Shown here in pieces: positions 12,308 to 19,437 of a stretch of 57,836 bases of DNA (within the stretch, counting starts at the first letter, position 1; each line of letters begins with the position of its first letter). The position numbers and the translations under genes were made by a program. Where the stretch lies: assembly GCA_035527535.1 (NCBI GenBank), contig DATLAK010000072.1, positions 1 to 57,836 of the forward strand, given 5' to 3'. The stretch comes from Armatimonadota bacterium. GTDB lineage: Bacteria > Armatimonadota > Hebobacteria > GCA-020354555 > CP070648. Below the pieces are notes generated by a model. It ran no database searches and was not told the origin of the DNA. It was given only the letters and a program-made list of their open reading frames with translations.

Positions 12308-13528
12308 ATGCTTCAGCACCTGGAACGCACATACATCGCCCTGTTCCGCGAGTACCCGGAGCTGCTGCGCCTGGGGGTGGTGGCCGGGGCCGGCCAGATC
12401 GCCTTTGCGCTCGTCAATGTTTACGCCCTGCCCATGTACCTGATCGAGGACCTGCACGTCTCGGGTGTCGCTCTGGGCGCGACCAGCGCGACCTTCCTGG
12501 TGTGCGAGATGGCGCTCAAGTTCCCCATGGGCCGACTGTCCGATCGTCTCGGGCGCAAGCCCTTCATCGTGCTCGGCCCGCTGCTGATTTGCCTGAGTCC
12601 GACGCTAGTCGCGCGCCTGCCCTTGCGGCTGTGGGCGCTGGTGTTCCCGCTGCGCGTGGCCGACGGCGTGGGCGCGGCGGCGCTGTGGCCGCCGCTGTTC
12701 GCCATGATCGGTGACCTCGTGCGCCCGCGCTCACGGGCGGCGGCGATGAGCGCTGTCAACACCGTGTACGTGGCGGCTATCGGCGTCGCCGCCGCGCTCG
12801 GCGCGCTTGTGGCCCACGCGGCCCACAGCAACCGTTTCCCGTTCTACGTCGCCAGCGGGCTGCTGTTGGTGGCCGCAGTTGTGGGCTACTGGGGCCTGCC
12901 GCGCTCGCGACCCGCCGCCGTGCCGACTGCGGCGACCCCGGCCGAGGCGGCGCCCGCTCCTGCGCCCTACCCCATGTTCCTGGTGCTGTTGATCAGCCTC
13001 TTGATGACCATGGGCGCGCTGACGCTGGCGAGCTTTGCGCTTCCCTACCTGAAGTTTGAGTTCGGTCTGAGCGGCCTGGGAGTCGGCGGGCTGCTGGCGG
13101 CGCTCGGCGTGCCGGTACTACTGCTAGGGTTGCCGCTGGGGCACGCCGCCGACCGCTGGGGCAGAACGCTGGCTGTGCGCCTATCGCTTGGCGCCTCCGC
13201 CGCCTTGATGTGGCTCGTTCCGTCATGTCACTCACTGGTCGCGTTCTCCGCGGTCGCCGTGCTGCTGGTGCTAAGCCAGATCCTGGGCATCCCGGCATGG
13301 CTGGCGGTGGTATCGGAATTGGCGCCGACCAACCGCCGCGGCGGCGTCATGGGCATGGTCGCCACCGCTGAGGGCGCCGGCGCCGCGCTGGGGCCGGTGC
13401 TGGGCGGCCTGCTTTGGGACCGACAACACGCCGACGTCTTCTATGGCGCCGCGGCCATACTGACACTGGCCGCGTTGGTGGCCGCCCTTGCGCTGCGCCG
13501 GGAGCCGGCACCCACAGTCGGCTGCTGA
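12308..13528 (+). CDS. Major facilitator superfamily transporter
   Basis: A 406-residue inner-membrane protein with about twelve hydrophobic segments. The MFS motif A is present in the first half (GRLSDRLGRKPFI, after the second helix) and weakly repeated in the second half (GHAADRWGRTLAV). A charged, Pro/Ala-rich loop separates the halves near residue 210. The start at 12308 (MLQHLERTY) is chosen over 12233, because the longer form overlaps the methyltransferase and adds 25 non-family residues. The drug-exporter-like layout suggests proton-driven efflux, but the substrate is unknown. Confidence 0.87.
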   Translation: MLQHLERTYIALFREYPELLRLGVVAGAGQIAFALVNVYALPMYLIEDLHVSGVALGATSATFLVCEMALKFPMGRLSDRLGRKPFIVLGPLLICLSPTLVARLPLRLWALVFPLRVADGVGAAALWPPLFAMIGDLVRPRSRAAAMSAVNTVYVAAIGVAAALGALVAHAAHSNRFPFYVASGLLLVAAVVGYWGLPRSRPAAVPTAATPAEAAPAPAPYPMFLVLLISLLMTMGALTLASFALPYLKFEFGLSGLGVGGLLAALGVPVLLLGLPLGHAADRWGRTLAVRLSLGASAALMWLVPSCHSLVAFSAVAVLLVLSQILGIPAWLAVVSELAPTNRRGGVMGMVATAEGAGAALGPVLGGLLWDRQHADVFYGAAAILTLAALVAALALRREPAPTVGC

Positions 13529-13629
13529 TCCTTCCCCCACCAGCGCCCCGCCCGCCTGCGGGCAATGAGCACCCCGGAAGAGGCCTGGCCACGGAATCCA
13601 CAGAGCGCCTGCCCCGGCGTCGGCGCCGG

Positions 13630-13658
13630 TTGAAATGGGGTAGCGGGTGTGCTATACT
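13630..13658 (+). promoter_or_regulatory. Sigma-70-type promoter for the TPR-nadK-steA operon
   Basis: TTGAAA (13630-13635), a 17-base spacer and TATACT (13653-13658). It lies 95 bases before the TPR lipoprotein ATG. Confidence 0.75.
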
Positions 13659-13752
13659 CACGCGGGATTGCCGCCAGCGGTTTGCTCCCGTGCGGCGCTT
13701 GCCCACCACCGGCGGATCCGCCTCCCAACCACGGCAAGCGCGGGGGTGTGAC

Positions 13753-15210
13753 ATGCATCTTCCATCAGCGCGAACGATCGCCGGCCTGTGCCTGGTGCTG
13801 ACGGTGGCGGCCTGTGCGCGCGCTGACGACTACCAGGAGGGCGTGGCCGCGTTCAAGGCCAACGCCTACCCCGCCGCGGTAGCCGCGTTCGAGAAGGTCA
13901 CCGCGTCGGCCCCGGATTCCTCGACCGGGTGGTCGTGGCTGGGACTGTCACAGCTTCAGGCGGGGCTGGTGAGGGAGGCGGTCACCTCCCTGTCGCGCGC
14001 GGTGGAGCTGGACCCCGGCTCCGCCGACGCGCACAACAACCTGGGCAACGCATTGTTGGCGCAGGGCGATCATGCGGCTGCGGCCGTGCACTACCGCAAG
14101 GCGTTGGCGATCGCGCCCGACATGACCGACGCGCGCTACAACTTGGGCAACGCGCGCCTGGCGGCGGGCGACCTGGCGGGGGCGATCGCCGAGTACCGCG
14201 CTGCGATCGCGGCCGATCCCAAGCACGCCGCCACCCATCACAACCTGGGGGTGGCGCTGCAGCGGAGCGAGGACTTGGCGGGCGCACTGGCGGAGTATCG
14301 CGAGGCGGTACGGCTGGCGCCGCGCAGCGGCAAGTTCCAACTTGACCTGGGCCTGGCGGCGCGCGCAGCCGGGCGCTTGCAGGAGGCCGAGTCAGCCTTC
14401 GAGACCGCGACGCAGGCGGACCCGTCGTCGCTTGCGGCGCATCTCAACTTGGGCCAGGCGCGACTGGCGGCGGGCGAAGCGGAATCCGCCGCCGCCTCCT
14501 TGCGCCGCGCGGCGGAAATCCAGCCCCGGGATTTCGCGGTTCTCTACAACCTCGGGCTCGCGCTTCTGCGCTTGCAGAAGTACGACGAGGCCGTCTCCGC
14601 CTATGAGCAGGCGCTCAAGATCAAGTCGCTGGATCCCCGCGCCCTGTCCAATCTGGGCGCGGCCTACCTGGCGCAGGACCAGGTTGACGACGCGGTAGCG
14701 GTGCTGCAGTTGGCGGTGCGCGCGGCCCCGTCATTCGCGCTCGCGCGACAGAACCTGGCGGTCGCCTACACGCGCCAGGGGGAGACGGAGAAGGCGGTCG
14801 AGCAGTGGCAGCGAATGGCGCGGGTGGCGCCCGGCTCCCCGGCGCCGCACGAGGCGCTGGCCGACTACTACTTACTCCGTGCCCAAGACTACGAGGCGGC
14901 CGAGCGCCACTACCTGGAGCTGCTCAAGCTGCGCCCGGACCACCTGGGGGCGCTCAACAACATCGGCCTCATTCACTATCGCCGCGGGGAGCTGGAGCTG
15001 GCGGCGCTGGTTTTCGGGCGCGCGCTGGAGTTGAACCCGAGCTACCCCCTGGCGCACAACAACCTGGGCATCGTGCTGGAGGCGCAGGGCAAGCGCCAGG
15101 AGGCGGTGCGGCACTACCGGCTGGCGCTGGCGGCGGACCCGGGCTACAACGATGCGCGTGACAACCTGCAGCGGCTGGAGCCGGGCGAGTCCGGCCCGGC
15201 AAGAGGCTAG
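13753..15210 (+). CDS. TPR-repeat lipoprotein
   Basis: 485 residues. The N-terminus is a lipoprotein signal (hydrophobic stretch, then a VAAC lipobox with Cys at about residue 21), so the protein is probably lipid-anchored outside the cytoplasmic membrane. The rest is about twelve consecutive TPR units of 34 residues, with repeated signatures such as DAHNNLGNALLAQGDHAAA and LGALNNIGLIHYRRGELELA. TPR arrays are protein-interaction scaffolds, so the partner is unknown. The start is the ATG after the promoter at 13630; the longer frame begins inside the MFS gene. nadK begins 26 bases downstream, which suggests an operon. Confidence 0.88.
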   Translation: MHLPSARTIAGLCLVLTVAACARADDYQEGVAAFKANAYPAAVAAFEKVTASAPDSSTGWSWLGLSQLQAGLVREAVTSLSRAVELDPGSADAHNNLGNALLAQGDHAAAAVHYRKALAIAPDMTDARYNLGNARLAAGDLAGAIAEYRAAIAADPKHAATHHNLGVALQRSEDLAGALAEYREAVRLAPRSGKFQLDLGLAARAAGRLQEAESAFETATQADPSSLAAHLNLGQARLAAGEAESAAASLRRAAEIQPRDFAVLYNLGLALLRLQKYDEAVSAYEQALKIKSLDPRALSNLGAAYLAQDQVDDAVAVLQLAVRAAPSFALARQNLAVAYTRQGETEKAVEQWQRMARVAPGSPAPHEALADYYLLRAQDYEAAERHYLELLKLRPDHLGALNNIGLIHYRRGELELAALVFGRALELNPSYPLAHNNLGIVLEAQGKRQEAVRHYRLALAADPGYNDARDNLQRLEPGESGPARG

Positions 15211-15235
15211 GGGCGCTGCGTTGGGACCGGTGGCG

Positions 15236-16102
15236 ATGGACAAGATCGCGATCGTAGCGTCGCTCAGGAGGCGGGGAGCGGCGAACGTGGTGCGCGAGGT
15301 GGCGGGCTGGCTGGAGGAACGGGGCCTCGAGGTGCGCCTACAGCCGCCGGTGGCCGAGCGCCTGCGCCGGCCGGAGCTCGGGCGCAGCGAAGAGGAGCTG
15401 ATGGAGGGCGCGTCGCTGGCGCTGGCGTTGGGCGGCGACGGCACCATGCTGGCGACGGCACGGCTGGCCGCGCCCGGCGGCGTCCCTATCCTCGGCTGCA
15501 ACCTCGGCGGCTTCGGGTTCCTGACGGAGGTGGCGGAGTCGGAGCTGATGGCGGCGCTGCCGCGGGTGCTGGAGGGGCAGTGCGAGGTGCGCGACCGGAT
15601 GATGGTCGAGGGCGAAGTGATGCGCGCAGGACGGCCCGCGTGCCGCTTCCTGGGCCTCAATGACGTGGTGGTCACCAAGGGCGCACTATCGCGCGTGCTG
15701 CGGCTGGAGATCGAGGTCGCCGGGGAGCAGCTCGGCGTGTTCTCGGCGGACGGCGTGGGGGTGGCGACCCCCGCCGGTTCGACCGCGTACTCGCTGTCGG
15801 CGGGGGGGCCGGTGGTAAGCCCGGAGGTGGAGGCGCTGCTGGTGACGCCAATCTGCGCCCACACGCTGTCGGCGCGGCCGATGGTGGTGCCCTTGCACGC
15901 CGAGGTCTCGGTCAGCGCCAACCCGCTGCAGCCAGGGCAGGACGTGACGGTTACAACTGACGGCCAGCAGGGCTTCGCCCTGGCGGCGGGGGATATCGTG
16001 CGCGTGCGCAAGGCGCCAGTGGCGGCCCACATGGTGCACGTGGCGGGGCCGAGCTTCTTCGTCAAGGTGCGCACCAAGCTGGGCTGGGCGGGCAGGAGTT
16101 GA
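15236..16102 (+). CDS. nadK: NAD kinase
   Basis: Phosphorylates NAD+ to NADP+ with ATP or polyphosphate. The 288-residue length is normal. The signature GGDGTML is near residues 65-71, followed by LGCNLGGFGFLTE. The NAD-binding segment FLGLNDVVV is present, and the glycine-rich ADGVGVATPAGSTAYSLSAGGPVV lies near residues 167-190. The ATG at 15236 gives the family start MDKIAIV. The gene precedes steA, with the end of nadK only eight bases before the preferred steA GTG, so the two are probably translated from one message. Confidence 0.97.
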   Translation: MDKIAIVASLRRRGAANVVREVAGWLEERGLEVRLQPPVAERLRRPELGRSEEELMEGASLALALGGDGTMLATARLAAPGGVPILGCNLGGFGFLTEVAESELMAALPRVLEGQCEVRDRMMVEGEVMRAGRPACRFLGLNDVVVTKGALSRVLRLEIEVAGEQLGVFSADGVGVATPAGSTAYSLSAGGPVVSPEVEALLVTPICAHTLSARPMVVPLHAEVSVSANPLQPGQDVTVTTDGQQGFALAAGDIVRVRKAPVAAHMVHVAGPSFFVKVRTKLGWAGRS

Positions 16103-16110
16103 GGGGAACC

Positions 16111-17235
16111 GTGCAGTGCATTCGCGGCCGAGCGCGGGTTGACGCCCGCACCAAGCACCTCGCGTTGCGCCTGCGGCCAGGCGAAATCGCGATCATCGCT
16201 CACCGCGATCTGGATGGTTCGTGCGCCGCCGATCTCATCGCCCGCGGCGTGGCGGCGGTCGTCAACGCCGAGCCCAGCATCACCGGCCGCTACCCCAACC
16301 TCGGCCCCCGCGCTCTGCTTAACGCCGGGGTGCCGGTGCTTGACAGCGCCGGCCCCGAGGCGCTGCAGCTCATCCACGAGGGCGACGCGCTGGAGATCGT
16401 GGGGGGCGACGTGTATCGCAAGGGCGTGCGCGTGTGCTCGGGCCGCACGCTCACCCTCGAGGCGGTGGCGGAGCGCATGGAGGCGGCCAAGTCCAACGTT
16501 GATCGTGAGCTCCGCAGCTTCGTCGAGAACACGCTCAGCTACCTCGGCGCGGAGCACGGGCTGCTGGCCGAAGCGACGCAGATGCCGGCGCTCGACACCC
16601 CCCTGTCGGGGCGCCACGTGCTGGTGGTGGTGCGCGGCCAGGGGGCGCGCGAGGACCTGCGCATCATCCGCTCCTACATCCGCGACATGAAGCCGGTGCT
16701 GATGGGGGTTGACGGCGGCGCCGACGTCTTGCTTGAATCGGGGTATGTGCCGGACCTCATCATCGGCGACATGGACAGCGTGTCCGATCGCGGGCTGCGC
16801 TGCGGGGCCGAGCTGGTGCTGCACGCCTACCCCGACGGCCGCGCCCCGGCGCTCGAACGCCTGCGGGCGCGCGGAGTCGCGCCCAAGCTCTTCCCCTGCC
16901 TCGGCACCAGCGAGGACGTCGCCATGCTGCTCGCTTACGAGAAGGGCGCCGAGCTGATCATCGCCGTCGGCGCCCACTTCAGCCTGGTGGATTTCCTCGA
17001 CAAGGCGCGCGGGGGCATGGCCAGCACCTTCCTCACCCGCCTCAAGGTGGGGTCGGTGCTGGTAGATGCCAAGGGCGTGAGCCGCCTCTACCGCGGCGCC
17101 CCTTCGCCGGGCTACCTGCTGGCGATCATGGGGGTAGCGGTTGCCACCATCGGCACGATCCTGTGGATCGCGCCCGAGGTGCGCGCATACCTGGAGGCGC
17201 TGTGGGCGAAGGCGGTGTTGGCGCTGCGGTCGTAA
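16111..17235 (+). CDS. steA: SteA-like septation protein with thiamine-pyrophosphokinase-like fold
   Basis: 374 residues matching the SteA family, described in Corynebacterium as a component of the cytokinetic ring and widespread in Firmicutes-like lineages. The central part resembles a thiamine pyrophosphokinase catalytic fold (VLMGVDGGADVLLESGYVPDLIIGDMDSVSD). The C-terminus has one membrane segment (GYLLAIMGVAVATIGTILWI), so the protein is probably membrane-anchored with the enzyme-like domain inside the cell. I prefer the GTG at 16111, after GAGGGG. A TTG at 16099 overlapping the nadK stop is the alternative. No adjacent steB-like gene was recognised. A septation role here is inferred from the family. 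Confidence 0.83.
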   Translation: MQCIRGRARVDARTKHLALRLRPGEIAIIAHRDLDGSCAADLIARGVAAVVNAEPSITGRYPNLGPRALLNAGVPVLDSAGPEALQLIHEGDALEIVGGDVYRKGVRVCSGRTLTLEAVAERMEAAKSNVDRELRSFVENTLSYLGAEHGLLAEATQMPALDTPLSGRHVLVVVRGQGAREDLRIIRSYIRDMKPVLMGVDGGADVLLESGYVPDLIIGDMDSVSDRGLRCGAELVLHAYPDGRAPALERLRARGVAPKLFPCLGTSEDVAMLLAYEKGAELIIAVGAHFSLVDFLDKARGGMASTFLTRLKVGSVLVDAKGVSRLYRGAPSPGYLLAIMGVAVATIGTILWIAPEVRAYLEALWAKAVLALRS

Positions 17236-17250
17236 GCGGTGGGAGAGTGC

Positions 17251-17781
17251 ATGGCGGACGACGGTGTGATAGACGGCATTCTGGAGGAGTTGCGGCAGGC
17301 GCTGCTGCCGGTCGGGGAGACGGAACTGGAAGCTCTGGCCGACGCGGTCGCCACCGCCGCCGAGGTCTTCGTGACCGGCCAGGGGCGTTCGGGGCTCATG
17401 GGCGCCGCGTTCGCCACGCGCCTGGCCCAACTGGGCAAGCGCGTCCACGTGGTCGGCTCGCCGACCACCACGGCCGCCGGCCGGGGCGCCGTGCTCATCG
17501 CTTGCTCAGGCTCCGGGCGCACCCGCAGCACCGTCGCCCACGCCCAGCATGCACGCGCCCTCGGCGCCCAAGTGTGGGCCGTCACCGGGGATTCCTCTTC
17601 TCCGCTCGCCGCCGCCGCGGACCGCGTCATCGCCATCCCCGCGGCGCCCTCGATTCAGCCGGGCAGATCGGTCTTCGAGCAGGCGCTGTTGATGTTGTTC
17701 GATACGGTGGTGCTGCGGCTGATGGTCAAGCTGGGGCAGACCGCGGAGCGCATGGACGCCCGCCACGCCAACCTGGAATGA
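17251..17781 (+). CDS. SIS-domain 6-phospho-3-hexuloisomerase-like protein
   Basis: 176 residues forming a single SIS domain: VFVTGQGRSGLMGAAFATRLAQLG, then LIACSGSGRTRSTV. The ending MDARHANLE is typical of HxlB, which converts 3-hexulose-6-phosphate to fructose-6-phosphate in the ribulose monophosphate pathway or in pentose supply. No HxlA (hexulose-phosphate synthase) partner is in the window, so another phosphosugar may be the substrate. The ATG at 17251 has a good ribosome site (GGGAGAG) and is preferred over the GTG at 17239. It follows steA by 15 bases and ends the operon at a GC hairpin (17782-17800). Confidence 0.85.
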   Translation: MADDGVIDGILEELRQALLPVGETELEALADAVATAAEVFVTGQGRSGLMGAAFATRLAQLGKRVHVVGSPTTTAAGRGAVLIACSGSGRTRSTVAHAQHARALGAQVWAVTGDSSSPLAAAADRVIAIPAAPSIQPGRSVFEQALLMLFDTVVLRLMVKLGQTAERMDARHANLE

Positions 17782-17800
17782 CCGCGGCGCCTCGCCGCGG
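17782..17800 (+). terminator. GC-rich hairpin after the nadK-steA operon
   Basis: CCGCGGCG and CGCCGCGG arms around a three-base loop, starting at the stop codon of the SIS gene. There is no clear run of T, so this is a weak intrinsic terminator or a message-end stabiliser. Confidence 0.45.
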
Positions 17801-17894
17801 CGCTTGTGCCGCACTGCGATGACCCCATATCCCACTCTCCCGGGCGCTCCTCACATGTGAAATCTCATGCCGAATGTGGAAAATCTAGGCTAGA

Positions 17895-17912
17895 GCCCCG
17901 AAGTGTCGGGGC
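17895..17912. repeat. CCCCGA-N4-TCGGGG hairpin upstream of the riboswitch
   Basis: GCCCCGA-AGTG-TCGGGGC. It belongs to the family seen at 8943, 18171 and 38293. It may lie in the pilin leader, upstream of the aptamer. Confidence 0.7.
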
Positions 17913-17939
17913 GCGGAACCTTCGCAACCCACGGTGATT

Positions 17940-18030
17940 CCCGAAACGGCAAACTTGGGGAAACCCAGGGGCGCAAAGCCATGGGCCTACGGCGATGATG
18001 ATCGCCACGGCTGCCAGGCTGCCGAAGACC
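17940..18030 (+). ncRNA. Cyclic-di-GMP-I (GEMM-I) riboswitch
   Basis: All hallmarks of the class I c-di-GMP aptamer are present in order: ACGGCAAAC at 17946; a stem (CUUGGG/CCCAGG) capped by a GAAA tetraloop at 17960-17963; CGCAAAGCC at 17972-17980; GGGCCUA after it; a perfect hairpin GGCGAU-GAUG-AUCGCC (17991-18006); and the closing CUGCCAGGCUGCCG, whose UGCCG (18020-18024) pairs with CGGCA (17947-17951). The aptamer lies about 200 bases upstream of prepilin genes. GEMM RNAs commonly control pili and motility genes. A terminator-like hairpin follows at 18098-18131, so regulation is probably by transcription attenuation. Whether c-di-GMP turns the genes on or off cannot be read from the sequence. 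Confidence 0.94.
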
Positions 18031-18097
18031 GTGCGTCGGCGTGCACGGAGCAGACCGCAAGCGTCTCCCGGCAGCCCTGCCGCGGAGGCCGAAGCCA

Positions 18098-18143
18098 CCC
18101 GCTGTCTGCGACGAGCGACGCCGACAGCGGGTTTTGCGTTTTG
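18098..18143 (+). terminator. Intrinsic-terminator-like expression platform of the GEMM-I riboswitch
   Basis: CCCGCTGTC (18098-18106) pairs with GACAGCGGG (18123-18131), followed at once by TTTTGCGTTTTG. It lies between the aptamer and the first prepilin gene, as expected for attenuation. A smaller hairpin, CCGTGC/GCACGG (18029-18048), lies between aptamer and terminator and could take part in switching. Confidence 0.75.
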
Positions 18144-18170
18144 CGGGACGCAGGGGCTCAGACGCAGGGA

Positions 18171-18190
18171 CACCCCGAGCGGTCGGGGTG
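18171..18190. repeat. CCCCGA-N4-TCGGGG hairpin before the prepilin gene
   Basis: CACCCCGA-GCGG-TCGGGGTG followed by GCCACAT. The same trailing GCCACAT follows the copy at 8943-8962, so the shared element is larger than the hairpin. Confidence 0.75.
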
Positions 18191-18224
18191 CCACATGGGG
18201 CGGCGCCCCGCATCGGAGGGCACG

Positions 18225-18707
18225 ATGACTGACCACAGAAGCGCAGCAGTCAGGCGCCGGCGCGCAGCCGGGTTCACCCTCATCGAAGTGCTGGTGGCGG
18301 CGATGGTCCTGGGCATCGGCCTGGTGGGGGTCTCGTCCATGGTGTACTACGGGGTGCTTTCCCACCAGAAATCGGCCAACTACACCATCGCCGGCCAGAG
18401 GGCGATGCAGGAGATGGAGCGCATCCGCGACGCCGGCTACCTGGGGGCGGTGGTGGATTACGCCCACTTCCCCTATCCCAACTACCAGATCGTTGACGCG
18501 AACACGGCGCGCTTCACCGTGCCCGAGCTCACCGGCAGCCAGGGCACCATCACCATCAACGAGGACAACGAAGCGCAGGCCGTCAACCCCAGCACCGGTG
18601 CGCCCTACCTGAACATGAAGCGGGTCAGCGTGACCGTAGCCTGGGGCGGGTCGCAGCGGTTGCGCGGGTCCTACAACCTGGCGACCCTGATCTCGAACCG
18701 GCCGTGA
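18225..18707 (+). CDS. Prepilin-like protein (PilV-type)
   Basis: 160 residues with a type III (prepilin) signal: a short basic leader ending AAG, then FTLIEVLVAAMVLGIGLVGVSSMVYYG, where Glu5 of the mature protein is present. The leader is cut by prepilin peptidase at the Gly-Phe bond. The body carries about 115 residues of minor-pilin type. The start is the ATG at 18225 after GGAGGG. Frames extending upstream would run through the riboswitch and its terminator. The next prepilin gene overlaps or closely follows. Minor pseudopilins of this sort initiate type IV pilus or type II secretion fibres. The ATPase, platform protein and peptidase are not in the window. Confidence 0.88.
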   Translation: MTDHRSAAVRRRRAAGFTLIEVLVAAMVLGIGLVGVSSMVYYGVLSHQKSANYTIAGQRAMQEMERIRDAGYLGAVVDYAHFPYPNYQIVDANTARFTVPELTGSQGTITINEDNEAQAVNPSTGAPYLNMKRVSVTVAWGGSQRLRGSYNLATLISNRP

Positions 18708-18718
18708 GGAGCAAGCTG

Positions 18719-19363
18719 ATGAAGTGGATGATCAAGCACGACCAGCGCAGACTCAGCCGCCGGAGCGGCTTCACTTTGCCGGAATTGCTGGTGGCGATGT
18801 TGGTCATGGGGATCCTGGCGTGGACGGTGTCCCTCATCTACTTCTCGGTGCTGGGGGTCTATAACAAGAACCTGTGGCGCCTGCGCCCCTACGACGAGGC
18901 GACCAAGGCGGTCGAGCGCGTCGCCAAGGAAATCAGAGAGGCGATGGTGATTGACACCTACGGCTCGCAGGCGCTGATCGTCATCATGCCGCAGAAGGAC
19001 GCCAGCCGCGACAACGTGTTGGTGGACTCCGGCAGCGGCCTGGCGCTGTCGCAGGGGGACTGGGTGGCGTTCTACCTGTCGGACCAGACGGGCGCCCTCG
19101 ACGCCAGCGGCCACTACCTGTGGAAGGCGGTCAAAGCGCAGGGCACGACCACCTGGGTGCCGCGGGTGATGATCGCCGACAGCATTCATCCCGAGCTCAA
19201 CCCGACCGATCCCGCCACCGGGCTGCCGCGGCCCATGTTCAAGTATTGGCCGGACGAGGTGCGCCTGTACGGGGTGGAGATGTGGATCACCTCCGTGTCG
19301 GAGGTAAGGGGCGAACTCAAGCCGCAGACCGCCCACACCGAGTGCTACCTGCGGAACCTGTGA
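18719..19363 (+). CDS. Prepilin-like protein (PilW-type)
   Basis: 214 residues. A basic leader ends RRSG and is followed by FTLPELLVAMLVMGILAWTVSLIYFSVLG, a prepilin cleavage/membrane segment with Glu5. The mature domain of about 180 residues shows the RPYDEATKAVERVAKEIREA helix seen in PilW/PulJ-like minor pilins. The ATG at 18719 follows GAGGAG at a good distance. A GTG at 18704 overlapping the previous stop by four bases is the alternative. It is co-transcribed with the flanking genes under the c-di-GMP riboswitch. Assignment to a pilus rather than a secretion pseudopilus is open. Confidence 0.86.
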   Translation: MKWMIKHDQRRLSRRSGFTLPELLVAMLVMGILAWTVSLIYFSVLGVYNKNLWRLRPYDEATKAVERVAKEIREAMVIDTYGSQALIVIMPQKDASRDNVLVDSGSGLALSQGDWVAFYLSDQTGALDASGHYLWKAVKAQGTTTWVPRVMIADSIHPELNPTDPATGLPRPMFKYWPDEVRLYGVEMWITSVSEVRGELKPQTAHTECYLRNL

Positions 19364-19437
19364 GGGGATGCGGTGGTGACCGCGCAACTACTCCTCTCCC
19401 TCTGAGGGAGAGGGGTGGAGCGACGAAGGAGACGACG

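Larger units (their letters stand above)
17782..18224 (+). other. Regulatory leader of the prepilin operon
   Basis: 443 bases without a credible gene. In order they hold the terminator-like hairpin of the previous operon, an AT-richer patch near 17850-17890 where a promoter probably lies (no clean -35/-10 pair found), a dispersed hairpin, the c-di-GMP riboswitch, its terminator, and a second dispersed hairpin (18171-18190) just before the ribosome site. Confidence 0.7.

Noticed and set aside
16099-16110. TTG start for steA overlapping the nadK stop
   Set aside because: The GTG at 16111 has a GAGGGG ribosome site at a workable distance and gives the family-like N-terminus. The TTG is kept only as an alternative.
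14872-17448. 858-codon open frame on the minus strand
   Set aside because: It runs antisense across the TPR lipoprotein, nadK and steA. Its translation is Ala/Arg/His-rich without family motifs, as usual for shadow frames in high-GC DNA.
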